Assembly (NCBI RefSeq): GCF_918698245.1
Contig: NZ_CAKKMS010000001.1
Span: 1,240,001-1,304,000 of the forward strand
Reading direction: 5' to 3'
Length of the DNA stretch: 64,000 bases
DNA from: Pedobacter sp. Bi126
GTDB lineage: Bacteria > Bacteroidota > Bacteroidia > Sphingobacteriales > Sphingobacteriaceae
The position numbers were made by a program, and so were the translations under genes. The notes beneath the pieces were generated by a model, which saw only the letters and a program-made list of their open reading frames with translations, ran no database searches and was not told the DNA's origin. Position 1 is the stretch's first letter. Each line of letters starts with the position of its first letter. Positions 38,809-49,327 of this stretch are shown one piece after another.

Positions 38809-40569
38809 CTAATTTATCCAACCTGCGTTTTGAGTCAGGTTAGGGTTTCTTTCTATCTCTACCGCCGGAATTGCCCAATTGTAAAGATAATCACCTTTAA
38901 ATGAGTAAGCATATACAACCTTGCCCCAAGCCTGTTTTACGCCGTTACCTGCGTAAAAAACTTTATCCTTCCAGCTTTTCCATCTCATTTCGTCGAAAAA
39001 GTTAATACCCTCATTAGGAAATTCTACTCTTCTTTCGTTACGGATTCTTTCTCTTAAATCAGTTTGACTTGATACAAATGTTGGCAATGCTGCATTTGTA
39101 TTTTGAAGTAAAGCTACGCCAGCACGAGTTCTTACTTCATTTACTTTTGCAGTGGCTTCAGCAGTTAAACCTTGTTCGTTAAGCGCTTCCGCCCACATTA
39201 AAAGTACATCAGCATATCTGATTAAAACCAAGTCTGTGGGCCCATAATCTCTTGCGGGTGTTTCTGCTGTACCTTCATAAACATATTTTCTATATAAATA
39301 ATAGAACAAACTTTGCGTATCTGTACGTAAATCTCCGTTTGTTGCTGCTTCAGCGCGATATGGCCATCTGGATGTTACAACTGCATTTGCACCACTAAAT
39401 ACACCAAGGTAAGTAGAATACGGCGTAATAACATTGGCTGCCAGCCTTGGGTCGCGGTTGGTGTAAGCTTTAAGCAAACGGGCTTCATTACCGGTTGGCA
39501 AATAAAGGCTCATTTTTGCGCCTCTTGTTGTTGCTGCCGTAATTTCTGCAGCTGTTAAGTTGTTTCTTAGAAAATAAACTTCTCGCTCCGCAACCGTTAA
39601 AGCAGAATAACCCGGAATTGCAATTTCCCAATCAAATTTAGAACCATCTGCATTTTCATACAGATCAACCAAATTTGGCGAAACATGGTAGGTGTTCCAA
39701 CAAGATCCAAAAGAAGAACGTGTACCACAATAAAATTGGGTATCAGATCCAAAACCGGTTATAGCTATGTTCTGAATAGAAAATATCATTTCGCTTGATT
39801 GCTCATTTGCGGTTTTAAACAAATTGGAATAGTTGGCAAATAAGGTATAACCAGCGTCTTTAACTTTACTAAAATCTGCCGCGGCTAAATCCCATTTTTG
39901 CGTATATAAATAAGCTTTACCTCGTAATGCATAAGCTGCGCCTTTTGTAATGTGGCCATACTGTGCATTACCACTTACATATCTATCGGGCAAATTTGGT
40001 TCAGCTATGGCTGCATTAAGATCGCTAACTACCTGTGCCCAAACTTCTGCTTCAGTTGAACGTGCTTTTGTTGCATCGGCTGCAGTAAACGGTTCTAAAT
40101 AAATTGGTACACCTTTATAAAGCTGGTTTAACCTTAAATAAAAATATGCCCTTAAAAACTTACATTCTGCAATGTATCTTGCCTTCTTTTCAGCAGATGA
40201 AGGAGATTTTAAAGGAATATTTTTAATCGCATCATTGGCCCTTTGAATCCCTTCATAAAGGTTTTGCCAATGTGAGCTAAAATATCCGTTTGATGCCGTA
40301 ATTGTACCGGAAAGTAAAGATTCAGCACCAGATGTTTGTCCCGTAAAACCTAAAGCATCCATTTGGTAAAGCTCTAGCCCGGAAGCACCACCTGAGGTCC
40401 ATCCGTATCTTAAAACTGCATAAACACCAGTTACACCCTGATCGGTTAGGTTATCACTCGTCCACATTGTTTCTGAGGCAATCTGCGAATATGGAGCGGT
40501 TTCAAGTAAATCTTTTTTACAACCAATAAGAATAACGGTTGTAAATATTATAGTTAAAATCTTTTTCAT
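38809..40569 (-). CDS. SusD/RagB-family glycan-binding lipoprotein (PUL)
   Basis: Surface lipoprotein of 586 residues. The signal ends in LIGC with C17 lipidated, followed by KKDLLETAPYSQIA. The TPR-based SusD fold is shown by the N-terminal SETMWTSDNLTDQGVTGVYAVL, ECKFLRAYFYLRLNQLYKGVP, and the C-terminal LRERIRNERRVEFPNEGINFFDEMRW. It captures glycan at the cell surface and closes over the SusC barrel like a lid. Its gene follows susC by 18 nt. Target inferred from neighbours: uronic-acid polysaccharide cut by PL8. Confidence 0.95.
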   Translation of the reverse strand: MKKILTIIFTTVILIGCKKDLLETAPYSQIASETMWTSDNLTDQGVTGVYAVLRYGWTSGGASGLELYQMDALGFTGQTSGAESLLSGTITASNGYFSSHWQNLYEGIQRANDAIKNIPLKSPSSAEKKARYIAECKFLRAYFYLRLNQLYKGVPIYLEPFTAADATKARSTEAEVWAQVVSDLNAAIAEPNLPDRYVSGNAQYGHITKGAAYALRGKAYLYTQKWDLAAADFSKVKDAGYTLFANYSNLFKTANEQSSEMIFSIQNIAITGFGSDTQFYCGTRSSFGSCWNTYHVSPNLVDLYENADGSKFDWEIAIPGYSALTVAEREVYFLRNNLTAAEITAATTRGAKMSLYLPTGNEARLLKAYTNRDPRLAANVITPYSTYLGVFSGANAVVTSRWPYRAEAATNGDLRTDTQSLFYYLYRKYVYEGTAETPARDYGPTDLVLIRYADVLLMWAEALNEQGLTAEATAKVNEVRTRAGVALLQNTNAALPTFVSSQTDLRERIRNERRVEFPNEGINFFDEMRWKSWKDKVFYAGNGVKQAWGKVVYAYSFKGDYLYNWAIPAVEIERNPNLTQNAGWIN

Positions 40570-40587
40570 TTTCTTCTTTCTAAATCG

Positions 40588-43500
40588 TTAAAAAGTAACA
40601 TTTAATCCAACAGAATATTGACGCATTGTAGGATAGCCAACACCAGCCCCAATTTCAGGATCTAAACCAGGGTAATTGGTTATGGTCCAAAGGTTTTCGC
40701 CAGATACATAAATCCTGGCCCTGCTGATTAAAGCTTTTTTCGAAATTTTTTCAGGAATGGTATAACCAATCTGTAAGTTTTTCAATTTCAGGTAGGAGGC
40801 GTTATACAAATAAAAATCGCTGGCTACTGCTGCATTCTGTGCATCGGTCGTGTTTTTTAATCGAGGATAGTGCGCCATAATATTGTTAGCAGGATCGCTT
40901 GGATTTGCATCGTTGTAATAATAATGGTCATTGGCAATTAATGTATTTACCGCGTTACCTAAGGATACGACAGAATTGTTATAACCTGTAGCATTCCAAT
41001 AATACCACATGCCTGCACTTCCAGACCATAACATAGACATATCTACATTTTTATAAGAAAAGTTCATATTGAACCCGTAGTTATATCTTGGCGTTGATGA
41101 TTTATTCAGGAACTGAGAATCAAAAGCATTGCCATATAAGCCATCGCCATTATTATCTGCATAGATTAAATCGCCGTAATAAATTTTAGTTTTACTTACG
41201 CCGCCAGTTGGCTGGAAAGTATATCCTGCTGCAATCATTGCATTTAACCAGGCCATATCATCAGGGGTACGGATCATACCGTCTCTTGGCCCGCCATTTA
41301 CATCAACTTTTCCATCGGCAAAATAACTTCCGTTCCCTTTGTAAACAGTTTGAAGGTAATATTCATTGATTTCATGTCCTTCCAGAATTCTGTTAGTACT
41401 TCCACTGGAAACATTACCTAAATTAGAAGTATATACCCTGTTTCCCAACGCATCGGTTGTATAACCCGCATTGAGTGAACCTTTGTATTTAGAAACTCTG
41501 TTGAAGTTGTAAGCAAAATTTCCCGACACACCGTATTTGAAATCACCAACTTTGCCATTATACCCAAGTGTTAGCTCTAAACCTTTGTTAGATACTTCTG
41601 CAATATTTTGAGTGGCAGCTGTTGCGGTTCCTGTGGTTAATGGTATGGTTGGTGTAAACAAAATACCGTCAGTATATTTCTTGTACAAATCGATTTCGAA
41701 AGTCAGTGCACCTTTAAATAAGTTACCATCTAGGCCAATATTGGTGGTAGTAGTGGTTTCCCATTTCAAATCGTTGTTTGCAAACTTTGTTGACACTAAA
41801 CCAGTTGACTGTAAGCCATTAAAAGAATAATTAGTAGCACCATATACCGCCTGATAATCATAATTACCTGAAGCATTGTTACCTGTTTTACCCCATGATA
41901 CTCTTAGTTTTAGATTACCTACGTAATTGTTTAGGCCTTCCATAAAAGGCTCTTCCGAAATACGCCATCCCGCAGATAATGCAGGGAAGAAACCCCATCT
42001 GTTATCAGCTGAAAATCTTGATGAGCCATCATACCTAAAAACACCTTCTAATAAATACCTGTTTTTGAAAGCATAGTTTAAACGGCCAAAGTAAGAACGT
42101 AGCGCATAATCATATTCATCTCCTGATGCAGAAGTTAGTGTTGTTCCAGAACTCAGGGTTGTAATGGTCTCATCAATTAAACCTTTTTTGCTCGCACCAA
42201 AATTGTAATAGTTATAATAATATTGATTATAACCCGCCAAAACCCCAATGTCGTGCACTCTAGCAATTGTAGTTTTGTAATTTAAAATATTATCAATGGT
42301 ATAAGCATAGTTTTTATTAAAACCATAATTTGTACTTAATTGATCGGGCGTTGCAGCAGCACTTTTTAAAATGTTAGAAGCAAAATTCCAGCGCTCATTA
42401 GTTATCGAATGGTTATTAAACTCTTCCTGGCGAGCCTGGTAATTGAACCTTGTTTCAAAATTTAATCCTTTTAAAATATCAAATCTTGCAAAAACTGTAG
42501 TATTAATGCGGGTTTCGTTATCATCACCTCCGGTACTGTATAAGTAGGAAGAAATATTATTTGCTGTTGAAGATTCTTCAGCAGCTGCCGGGAAACCATA
42601 CTTACCATTATATACGGGATAAACGCCCGGCGTAGTTTGACGTAAGAAGTTAAATGCATTGTCTGTACTTGCCAAACCATAAGTTTGGTTAGAGGCAAAA
42701 GTTTGTGTACCGACAGTTAAGAAACTGGCAACTTTCGATTGCAAATTAATCCTCAGGTTATATTTATCCGAACCTGTATTTGCCATTGTACCGGGGTTGT
42801 TAATGTAAAATGCCGATAATAAGTACTGTGTATTTTCACTACCACCGTTTAATGAAATATTATGCTGTTGTGCAAAATTATTCTCAAAAATTTCTTTACC
42901 CCAATCCGTATTTGGATAAGCAACATAATTTGGAATTCCCTGTGTTGTGAAACCATCAGGATTAGCATTAGCTGTAGCCCATAATGCCATTGTTGCATCA
43001 GTATAAATTGGTGTTTGTCCCAGGTTTTTGTACCCCTCATTTACTAATTGCATATGGGTAATGTAATCGGTTACAAAGGTTGGCAAGTTTGCAGGCTTAG
43101 CTACTGAACCAATACCACTGTAAGTAACTGTAGTTTTCCCTTGTTTACCTTTTTTTGTGGTAATTAGTATTACACCATTAGCCGCTAAGGAGCCATAAAT
43201 AGAGGCAGCAGCAGCATCTTTTAAAATAGAAACCGTTTCCACATCATTCGGGTTTACGGCATCCATGCTACCCACAATACCATCCACAATGATCAAAGCA
43301 TTGTTGCTGTTTAATGTTCCTGTTCCGCGGATTCTGATCGTAGCACCGTCTGAACCAGGTTTACCTGAAGCCTGTCTAACCGAAACCCCCGAACTTAAAC
43401 CTCCCAAAGAAGACGAAAGGTTGGTAACCGGACGGTTTTCAATTGATTTAGCATCTATTGTTGCCACCGAGCCAATAACGTTTACTTTCTTTTGTACACC

Positions 43501-43887
43501 ATAGCCAACCACCACAACATCGTTCAAACTATTATTCTGATCTTGTAAGGTGACATTCAGACTTGTAGAATTACCAACAGTTTCTTCCTTTATATCGTAA
43601 CCAATAAAAGAAAAGACAAGTACACTTTGTGACGAGGGCACTGTTATAGAAAATTTACCGTCGCCAGTGGTTAATACCGCCGTTGTAGTTCCTTTTACTT
43701 TTACACTTACTCCGGGCATTGTTCCTCCTTGAGCATCTTTTACTGTTCCTGAAATTTTTATAGATTGAGCAAAGGCTGTAAATGCCGTAAAACTCAAAAG
43801 CATTATTAGTGAGAATAGTTTTACCGGGTAGTAAAAACGGCTCAGTTTTGCTTCTCCAATTTTGAGATGTTTGTAAAGTTTATCCAT
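40588..43887 (-). CDS. SusC/RagA-family TonB-dependent transporter (PUL)
   Basis: Outer-membrane oligosaccharide importer of 1099 residues. A signal segment (to about 40) is followed by a carboxypeptidase-like beta domain (ISGTVKDAQGGTMPGVSVKV), a TonB-box-like LNDVVVVGYGVQKK, a plug domain (KSIENRPVTNLSSSLGG to VILITTKKG) and a long beta barrel ending in a C-terminal Phe (YSVGLNVTF). No STN signalling domain is present, so regulation comes from the divergent hybrid sensor. Translated just before its SusD partner. Confidence 0.96.
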   Translation of the reverse strand: MDKLYKHLKIGEAKLSRFYYPVKLFSLIMLLSFTAFTAFAQSIKISGTVKDAQGGTMPGVSVKVKGTTTAVLTTGDGKFSITVPSSQSVLVFSFIGYDIKEETVGNSTSLNVTLQDQNNSLNDVVVVGYGVQKKVNVIGSVATIDAKSIENRPVTNLSSSLGGLSSGVSVRQASGKPGSDGATIRIRGTGTLNSNNALIIVDGIVGSMDAVNPNDVETVSILKDAAAASIYGSLAANGVILITTKKGKQGKTTVTYSGIGSVAKPANLPTFVTDYITHMQLVNEGYKNLGQTPIYTDATMALWATANANPDGFTTQGIPNYVAYPNTDWGKEIFENNFAQQHNISLNGGSENTQYLLSAFYINNPGTMANTGSDKYNLRINLQSKVASFLTVGTQTFASNQTYGLASTDNAFNFLRQTTPGVYPVYNGKYGFPAAAEESSTANNISSYLYSTGGDDNETRINTTVFARFDILKGLNFETRFNYQARQEEFNNHSITNERWNFASNILKSAAATPDQLSTNYGFNKNYAYTIDNILNYKTTIARVHDIGVLAGYNQYYYNYYNFGASKKGLIDETITTLSSGTTLTSASGDEYDYALRSYFGRLNYAFKNRYLLEGVFRYDGSSRFSADNRWGFFPALSAGWRISEEPFMEGLNNYVGNLKLRVSWGKTGNNASGNYDYQAVYGATNYSFNGLQSTGLVSTKFANNDLKWETTTTTNIGLDGNLFKGALTFEIDLYKKYTDGILFTPTIPLTTGTATAATQNIAEVSNKGLELTLGYNGKVGDFKYGVSGNFAYNFNRVSKYKGSLNAGYTTDALGNRVYTSNLGNVSSGSTNRILEGHEINEYYLQTVYKGNGSYFADGKVDVNGGPRDGMIRTPDDMAWLNAMIAAGYTFQPTGGVSKTKIYYGDLIYADNNGDGLYGNAFDSQFLNKSSTPRYNYGFNMNFSYKNVDMSMLWSGSAGMWYYWNATGYNNSVVSLGNAVNTLIANDHYYYNDANPSDPANNIMAHYPRLKNTTDAQNAAVASDFYLYNASYLKLKNLQIGYTIPEKISKKALISRARIYVSGENLWTITNYPGLDPEIGAGVGYPTMRQYSVGLNVTF

Positions 43888-44243
43888 TTTTTGTTTAGTT
43901 GATTAACATTGGTTTTCTTAATCGCAAAAAATTATGGGCATAACCTGTGGCTAACACCAGCTAGAATAATTCTGGCTACTATGAAAGGATATCGGCTTAA
44001 ACGGTTTGGTTTTGCTTTAATATTTGGTTATTCAAAATTGTTGCTTTGGAGGCAAAGAGAGGGGATAAAATCCTAAACAAATAGGTATAAAATTCTAAAG
44101 AAAAGCAGAAAAAAGCATTAAATAGGGCAAATGAGCGGATAAAATCTTAAAATTGCCTCACCAAACGTATTTGATTTTTATAATAGAAACATTTTGTACT
44201 TTTAATCAGGTAAAAGCTAACCATCCCTCACTTTGTGCCAAAC
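43888..44243. other. Divergent regulatory spacer of the PUL
   Basis: Spacer of 356 bp between susC and the hybrid sensor gene. It must contain the promoters and the binding site for the sensor's AraC-type domain. No perfect TAnnTTTG box or clear inverted repeat was found by eye. Confidence 0.5.
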
Positions 44244-47200
44244 ATGAAATACCTGCTAACAATTACTTTAGTATTTTTTATCATTGTAAGTAACGCCCAA
44301 AACAAACATGCTTTTAAACACCTCAATGTAGAAAACGGGCTCTCGCAAAGTTCGGTATTGTCTATCGCCCAAGATGGTAGAGGCTTTATGTGGTTTGGCA
44401 CCCGGTTCGGGTTAAACAAATACGATTCTAAATCTTTCAAGGTATATTATCACGAAGATAATAACAAGAAAAGTCTGAGCAATGCAGCCTTTCTCTCGTC
44501 TATTTTGGCACTAAAAGATGGAACATTATTAATTGGTACCCAAGACGGGCTGAATAAATATAATGAAGCGAATGATAACTTCGATTGTTACAGGCACAAT
44601 GACAAAGATCTCAACAGCATTAGCAGTAATGTTATAAGGTGCATTTTTCAGGATAAAAAGAATCGTGTTTGGATTGGTACGCCGAATGGCTTGAACCTGC
44701 TTAGCGCCAATGGGAAGTATCAATTTAAACGCTTTCTTTATGGACAAAAGCAACGCCAAGAAGTTTATGCCATTACCGAAGACCATAATGGAACCTTATG
44801 GCTAAGTACAACTTATGGTTTAATGAACATGAGTTTTAAAAATGGCAAAACCCACTTCAGGTATTTTAAGGGTTTTAGTGAAGCGCTTAACAAAGCAATA
44901 GATAACCATATTACCGCTATGGTTGAAGACCCTGAAAATAATTTATGGATCGGCACCAAACAAACCGGTGTAAGCAAATTAAACCTTATTACCGAAGCCA
45001 TTACCACTTACCGATATTCCAGCCTTAACAAAGAGGGCATTAGCAGCAATAATGTCCGCAAAATTATGTTGGATCAAGAAGGTAAATTATGGATCGGAAC
45101 CTTACATGGCATTAACATCTACAATCCTGCCACCAAAAATTTCAGCTCCCTACATAATGTCCCTGAAGACCCCGCTAGCCTAAGCCAAAATTCAGTTTAC
45201 GATATTTATCAAGACCGGCAGGGCATAATATGGGTAGGCACCTATTATGGCGCCATTAACATGGCTTACCCTAACTATACGCCCTTTAAGGTTTACAGAA
45301 GCACCACCGCAACAAATGGCTTAAGCAGTAACGTAGTCAGCTCAATCATGGAAGATCAGCGCCAAAACCTTTGGATCGGTACTGAAGGAGAAGGACTAAA
45401 TTATTACGACAGGAAAAACAATACTTTTACCCGATATAAAAACAACCCCAACGATCCTAAAAGCTTAAGTGCAAACCTGGTAAAATCGATTATACGGGAT
45501 AGAAAAAACAGAGTTTGGATTGGGACCCATTATGGTGGATTAAATCTTTTTCAGCCAGAAACCAAAAATTTTGTCAGATATACCAGTCGCAAAAACGATA
45601 CTTTATCTATTAGTAATGACGAAATTACAGCCGTTTTTGAAGATAGTTATGGACGCTTTTGGGTAGGCACCAACGGTGGCTTAAATAGCTTTAATAGCAC
45701 CACCGGTAAATTTATCCGCAATCGGATAAACGGCTTAACCGATGCGGTATATTACATTTTTGAAGATGCCAATGGAAACCTGTGGGTAGCTACCAACTCG
45801 GGGCTTTACGAACTGAAAAAAGGTAGCCAACAATTTGTAAGCCGTGTTGCTGCCGATCCGGGAATTTTAACGTATAACGAAATCACTTGTTTAACTGCCG
45901 ATAAAGAAGGGCATTTGCTCGTGGGTACCTCGCGTAATGGCTTATTTAAGCTCAATCCCGATCGACATCGCTATACCAGAATTACCACTTTAGATGGTTT
46001 AACCAGCAATAACATCATGGGCATACTGGAAGATGATTTTAACAACCTATGGATAACTACAAACAAAGGTTTATGCAAATACAACCCCAGGCAGAAAACT
46101 TTTAAAACCTACAACGTTAAAGATGGCCTGCCGGGCAACGAATTTAATTACAAATCATTTTTGAAAGACAGTGAAGGTGCCTTTTTCTTTGGTGGATTAA
46201 GCGGGATGGTGAGCTTTTTCCCTAACGAAATCAAAGAGAATAAAAATACACCACCAGTTATTTTTACAGGATTAAAATTGTTTAATAAACCTATAGCCCT
46301 GAATACCGACGATGGTTTACTTAAACAGAACATCAGCACCATTAAATCAATTACCTTCAAATCAGACCAGAATGTATTTTCTATTGATTTTACCCTACTT
46401 AACTTTATAAAATCTGATAAAAACCATTATGCCTATAAACTAGAGGGTTTTGAAAAAAACTGGAACTATGTAGATATCCCGTCGGCAAGCTATACTAACC
46501 TATCGCCAGGAAACTACACCCTGATGGTGAAGGGAGGTAATAATGATGGCCTTTGGACCAACAAAACCAGCACATTAGCTATTAAGATTTTGCCACCATT
46601 TTATAAAACCTGGTGGGCTTACCTGTTTTACTTTTGTGCTTTTGCAGCCGTTTCTATTGTATTTATACGCTATTTGTTAATAAAAGCTGTACTTAAAAAA
46701 GAAAAAGAGATTAACGAGCACAAACTTGAGTTTTTTACTAATATCTCTCACGAAATACGTACACCTTTAACCCTCATTGTTGGCCCCTTAGATAAATTGA
46801 TTGAAAACGCCAAGGACAACCCCGCCCTGAACCGGGATCTGCAGCCGATAAAAAATAATGCCGACCGTTTAATGAACCTGGTTACCGAACTGCTCGACTT
46901 TAGAAAGGCAGAAAGCGGAAAAATGGCACTACATGTAAGTCCTGGCGATGTGGTAAAGTTCTGCAGGGAAATATTTCTGGCGTTTCAGAACATGGCCATT
47001 GCCAAAAACATCGATTATCAGTTTGAAACAACAAAAGCAGAAATTGAGCTTTATTTTGATAAAGTTCAAATGGAAAAAGTGATGTTTAATCTACTCTCAA
47101 ATGCCTTTAAGTTTACACCTGTAAACGGAAAAATCAGCTTAAAAATAGAGGTTGAAAAACAAATCGTTAATATTAAGATCTGCGATAATGGCAAGGGCAT

Positions 47201-48290
47201 TCCATTAGAAAACCAAGCCAATTTATTCACCAATTTTTATCAGGCCAATGCCACTACAACTATTGGTACAGGTTTGGGCTTATCGTTCTCTAAAAGCATT
47301 GTAGAACTGCATCATGGGCAGATCAGCTTCGAAAGCACACCTAAAAACGGCAAAGCCTTTGGCAATACCGCTTTCACAGTAAGTTTAAAAATAGGCAAAG
47401 CACATTTTAGTCCATCCGATTTTATTCCCGACTATGTTTATTACGACGATGCCTTAAATTATAACCTTAATGCAACGCAGGTAACCGAACAAATTAAGCA
47501 AGATGATGTGCTGCCAGATGACTCAGAGAAAAAGAGAAAAAACAGCATCTTACTCGTGGAAGATAATGAAGATGTAAGAACCTTTATTAAACAGGCTTTA
47601 AGCCCCGCATACCAGATTTACGAACGCGAAAATGGAGCTGCCGGGCTAAATTGTGCTTTAGAGCTGATTCCGGATCTAATTATCAGCGATGTAATGATGC
47701 CCGTAATGGATGGCTTAGAATTATGCCGGAAACTTAAAACCGATGAACGAACCAGCCATATCCCTGTCGTTTTATTAACGGCAAGATCGGCTTACGTACA
47801 CCAGGTAAACGGTTTCGAAAACGGTGCCGATGCTTACATCATGAAGCCATTTAACTTAAAAATATTGGAGCTGAACATCCAAAACCTGTTAAATGCGAGG
47901 GAAACCATTAAACAAAAGTTTGCGCAGGTAATTACGCTCGAGCCTAAAAACATGGTGATTAACACCACAGAGCAAAACTTTTTGAATAAAATTATCCAGA
48001 TTATCGAAGACCGGATTGCCGATCCCGATTTTGATGTACCCACCCTATCTTCAGAAATTGGCATGAGCCAGCCTGTACTCTACAAAAAAATAAGGGCCCT
48101 GACCGACCTTTCGGTGAACGATTTCATTAAATCGTTGCGGATAAAAAGAGCAGCCCAATTACTCAAGCAAGGCACCGGCAATATTGCCGAAATTGCTTAT
48201 GCAGTGGGTTTTAACGATCGGAAATATTTCAGTTCAGAGTTTAAAAAACATTTCGGCAAAACCCCGAGTGAGTTTATGGGTAATGATTAG
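44244..48290 (+). CDS. Hybrid two-component system sensor/regulator (HTCS)
   Basis: One-protein signalling system of 1348 residues from ATG 44244 (a GTG at 44235 is possible, but the ATG starts the signal peptide directly). Order: signal peptide; periplasmic two-component propeller repeats (many LWIGT/VWIGT blades, about 25-680); Y_Y_Y domain (about 690-780); membrane helix (about 785-810); HisKA (ISHEIRTPLTL, near 830); ATPase (NLLSNAFKFT, GTGLGLSFS); receiver (ILLVEDNEDVR, IISDVMMPVMDG, near 1100-1215); AraC helix-turn-helix (about 1240-1345). It binds an oligosaccharide from the target glycan and activates the divergent PUL. Confidence 0.96.
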   Translation: MKYLLTITLVFFIIVSNAQNKHAFKHLNVENGLSQSSVLSIAQDGRGFMWFGTRFGLNKYDSKSFKVYYHEDNNKKSLSNAAFLSSILALKDGTLLIGTQDGLNKYNEANDNFDCYRHNDKDLNSISSNVIRCIFQDKKNRVWIGTPNGLNLLSANGKYQFKRFLYGQKQRQEVYAITEDHNGTLWLSTTYGLMNMSFKNGKTHFRYFKGFSEALNKAIDNHITAMVEDPENNLWIGTKQTGVSKLNLITEAITTYRYSSLNKEGISSNNVRKIMLDQEGKLWIGTLHGINIYNPATKNFSSLHNVPEDPASLSQNSVYDIYQDRQGIIWVGTYYGAINMAYPNYTPFKVYRSTTATNGLSSNVVSSIMEDQRQNLWIGTEGEGLNYYDRKNNTFTRYKNNPNDPKSLSANLVKSIIRDRKNRVWIGTHYGGLNLFQPETKNFVRYTSRKNDTLSISNDEITAVFEDSYGRFWVGTNGGLNSFNSTTGKFIRNRINGLTDAVYYIFEDANGNLWVATNSGLYELKKGSQQFVSRVAADPGILTYNEITCLTADKEGHLLVGTSRNGLFKLNPDRHRYTRITTLDGLTSNNIMGILEDDFNNLWITTNKGLCKYNPRQKTFKTYNVKDGLPGNEFNYKSFLKDSEGAFFFGGLSGMVSFFPNEIKENKNTPPVIFTGLKLFNKPIALNTDDGLLKQNISTIKSITFKSDQNVFSIDFTLLNFIKSDKNHYAYKLEGFEKNWNYVDIPSASYTNLSPGNYTLMVKGGNNDGLWTNKTSTLAIKILPPFYKTWWAYLFYFCAFAAVSIVFIRYLLIKAVLKKEKEINEHKLEFFTNISHEIRTPLTLIVGPLDKLIENAKDNPALNRDLQPIKNNADRLMNLVTELLDFRKAESGKMALHVSPGDVVKFCREIFLAFQNMAIAKNIDYQFETTKAEIELYFDKVQMEKVMFNLLSNAFKFTPVNGKISLKIEVEKQIVNIKICDNGKGIPLENQANLFTNFYQANATTTIGTGLGLSFSKSIVELHHGQISFESTPKNGKAFGNTAFTVSLKIGKAHFSPSDFIPDYVYYDDALNYNLNATQVTEQIKQDDVLPDDSEKKRKNSILLVEDNEDVRTFIKQALSPAYQIYERENGAAGLNCALELIPDLIISDVMMPVMDGLELCRKLKTDERTSHIPVVLLTARSAYVHQVNGFENGADAYIMKPFNLKILELNIQNLLNARETIKQKFAQVITLEPKNMVINTTEQNFLNKIIQIIEDRIADPDFDVPTLSSEIGMSQPVLYKKIRALTDLSVNDFIKSLRIKRAAQLLKQGTGNIAEIAYAVGFNDRKYFSSEFKKHFGKTPSEFMGND

Positions 48291-48401
48291 TTTGCAAACG
48301 CTTTGCGGAGCATTAAAAAACGTTATTTATATTGATTCATCCATGAATTAATCTCTATCAATGACAGACTCCAATAGAGTGGTCGTCTTTTCCGCGCAGG
48401 C

Positions 48402-48951
48402 CTATGGTGTGGACACATCTTTTTGAGTTTTATTTTTTAGGCGTTTTGCTAGCTTCCTTAAATAACACATTGTTTTAACCGAAGAACGCCGTCAATCCCA
48501 AGGGCCGGAGAAATCAAAAAAACAGGTGCAGAATAGAACAAATAGCATTACCAAACCTAAAACGCAGTGGTTTTGTGTTCATAAAGCTAATTTAAAATTT
48601 TAAAGAAGTATTGAACACAAACCCCGAAGGGCTCAATCAGACAGAAGAAAACGGAGACAACAGCTGATTAAACGAAGTGCCGCTATTTTTTGATGTGTAT
48701 AGGATTGTGTAAAAGGCCCATTGCTGGATTGACAGAGCGCTTTGGGTACTTTGGCGCTCCAAAGTACCATGCCACCGCGGTATAGAGCGGAAAAGACAAT
48801 GCTTGCTTAATTAATGTTTTGGAGATAAATGCCTTTTTATAGCTGGAAAGATGCTGATCCCGAACATTCGGGACAGCATGACGACCGCCTCTTAATGAAA
48901 TGTACTAAAAAAACATATATATAGTTAACAAAAGATGTGTCCACACGATAG
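48402..48951. mobile_element. 550-bp MITE-like non-autonomous element
   Basis: The ends are inverted repeats of 22 bp with one mismatch, CTAT(G/C)GTGTGGACACATC followed by TTTT. The element is flanked on both sides by a perfect 8-bp direct repeat, GCGCAGGC (48394-48401 and 48952-48959), a target-site duplication. The inside has no transposase or other coding frame, only hairpins such as GGTACTTTGG/CCAAAGTACC (48745-48768). This is the structure of a miniature inverted-repeat element moved by a transposase encoded elsewhere; the parent family is not recognised. Confidence 0.75.
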
Positions 48952-49139
48952 GCGCAGGCGGGAACCACGAAGTGCTCAGCGAAGCTAATCTTAAAGCGCT
49001 TGCATTACGATTATTCATAAGTTTTCTTTTTTCAGAGGTATCCATGAGCACTGCGTGGTTCCAATCAAGTTGGGAATGACGAACCGCCAAAACCTGTCAT
49101 CCAACTCCTTTGTTTTTAGCTAAATACTAACTTCTACCA

Positions 49140-49272
49140 TCGACAGACTCCAATAGAAAGATCGTCCTCTCGACCGAAGCACCGCGGAGTGTTCCAAAGG
49201 AACTCCTTCGGAGGAGAGATCTTTGAACTATGTTACCGAAAAGATTAAAGATTTCGCTCCCAATGACAGATC
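49140..49272. repeat. Dispersed repeat, family C
   Basis: Begins GACAGACTCCAATAGAAAG, then TCCAAAGGAACTCCTTCGG and GAGAGATCTTTGAAC. Nearly the same sequence occurs inverted at 52305-52455. A third partial copy (GACAGACTCCAATAGAGTGG) is at 48364-48390, next to the MITE-like element. Confidence 0.7.
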
Positions 49273-49327
49273 TACAGATGGCCCATTATGGAGAGACCAG
49301 CTTCGGCTTTAAAAACATCTCATTAAC

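Noticed and set aside
48402..48951. Insertion sequence with transposase
   Set aside because: The element has terminal repeats and a target duplication but no transposase frame, so it is called MITE-like.
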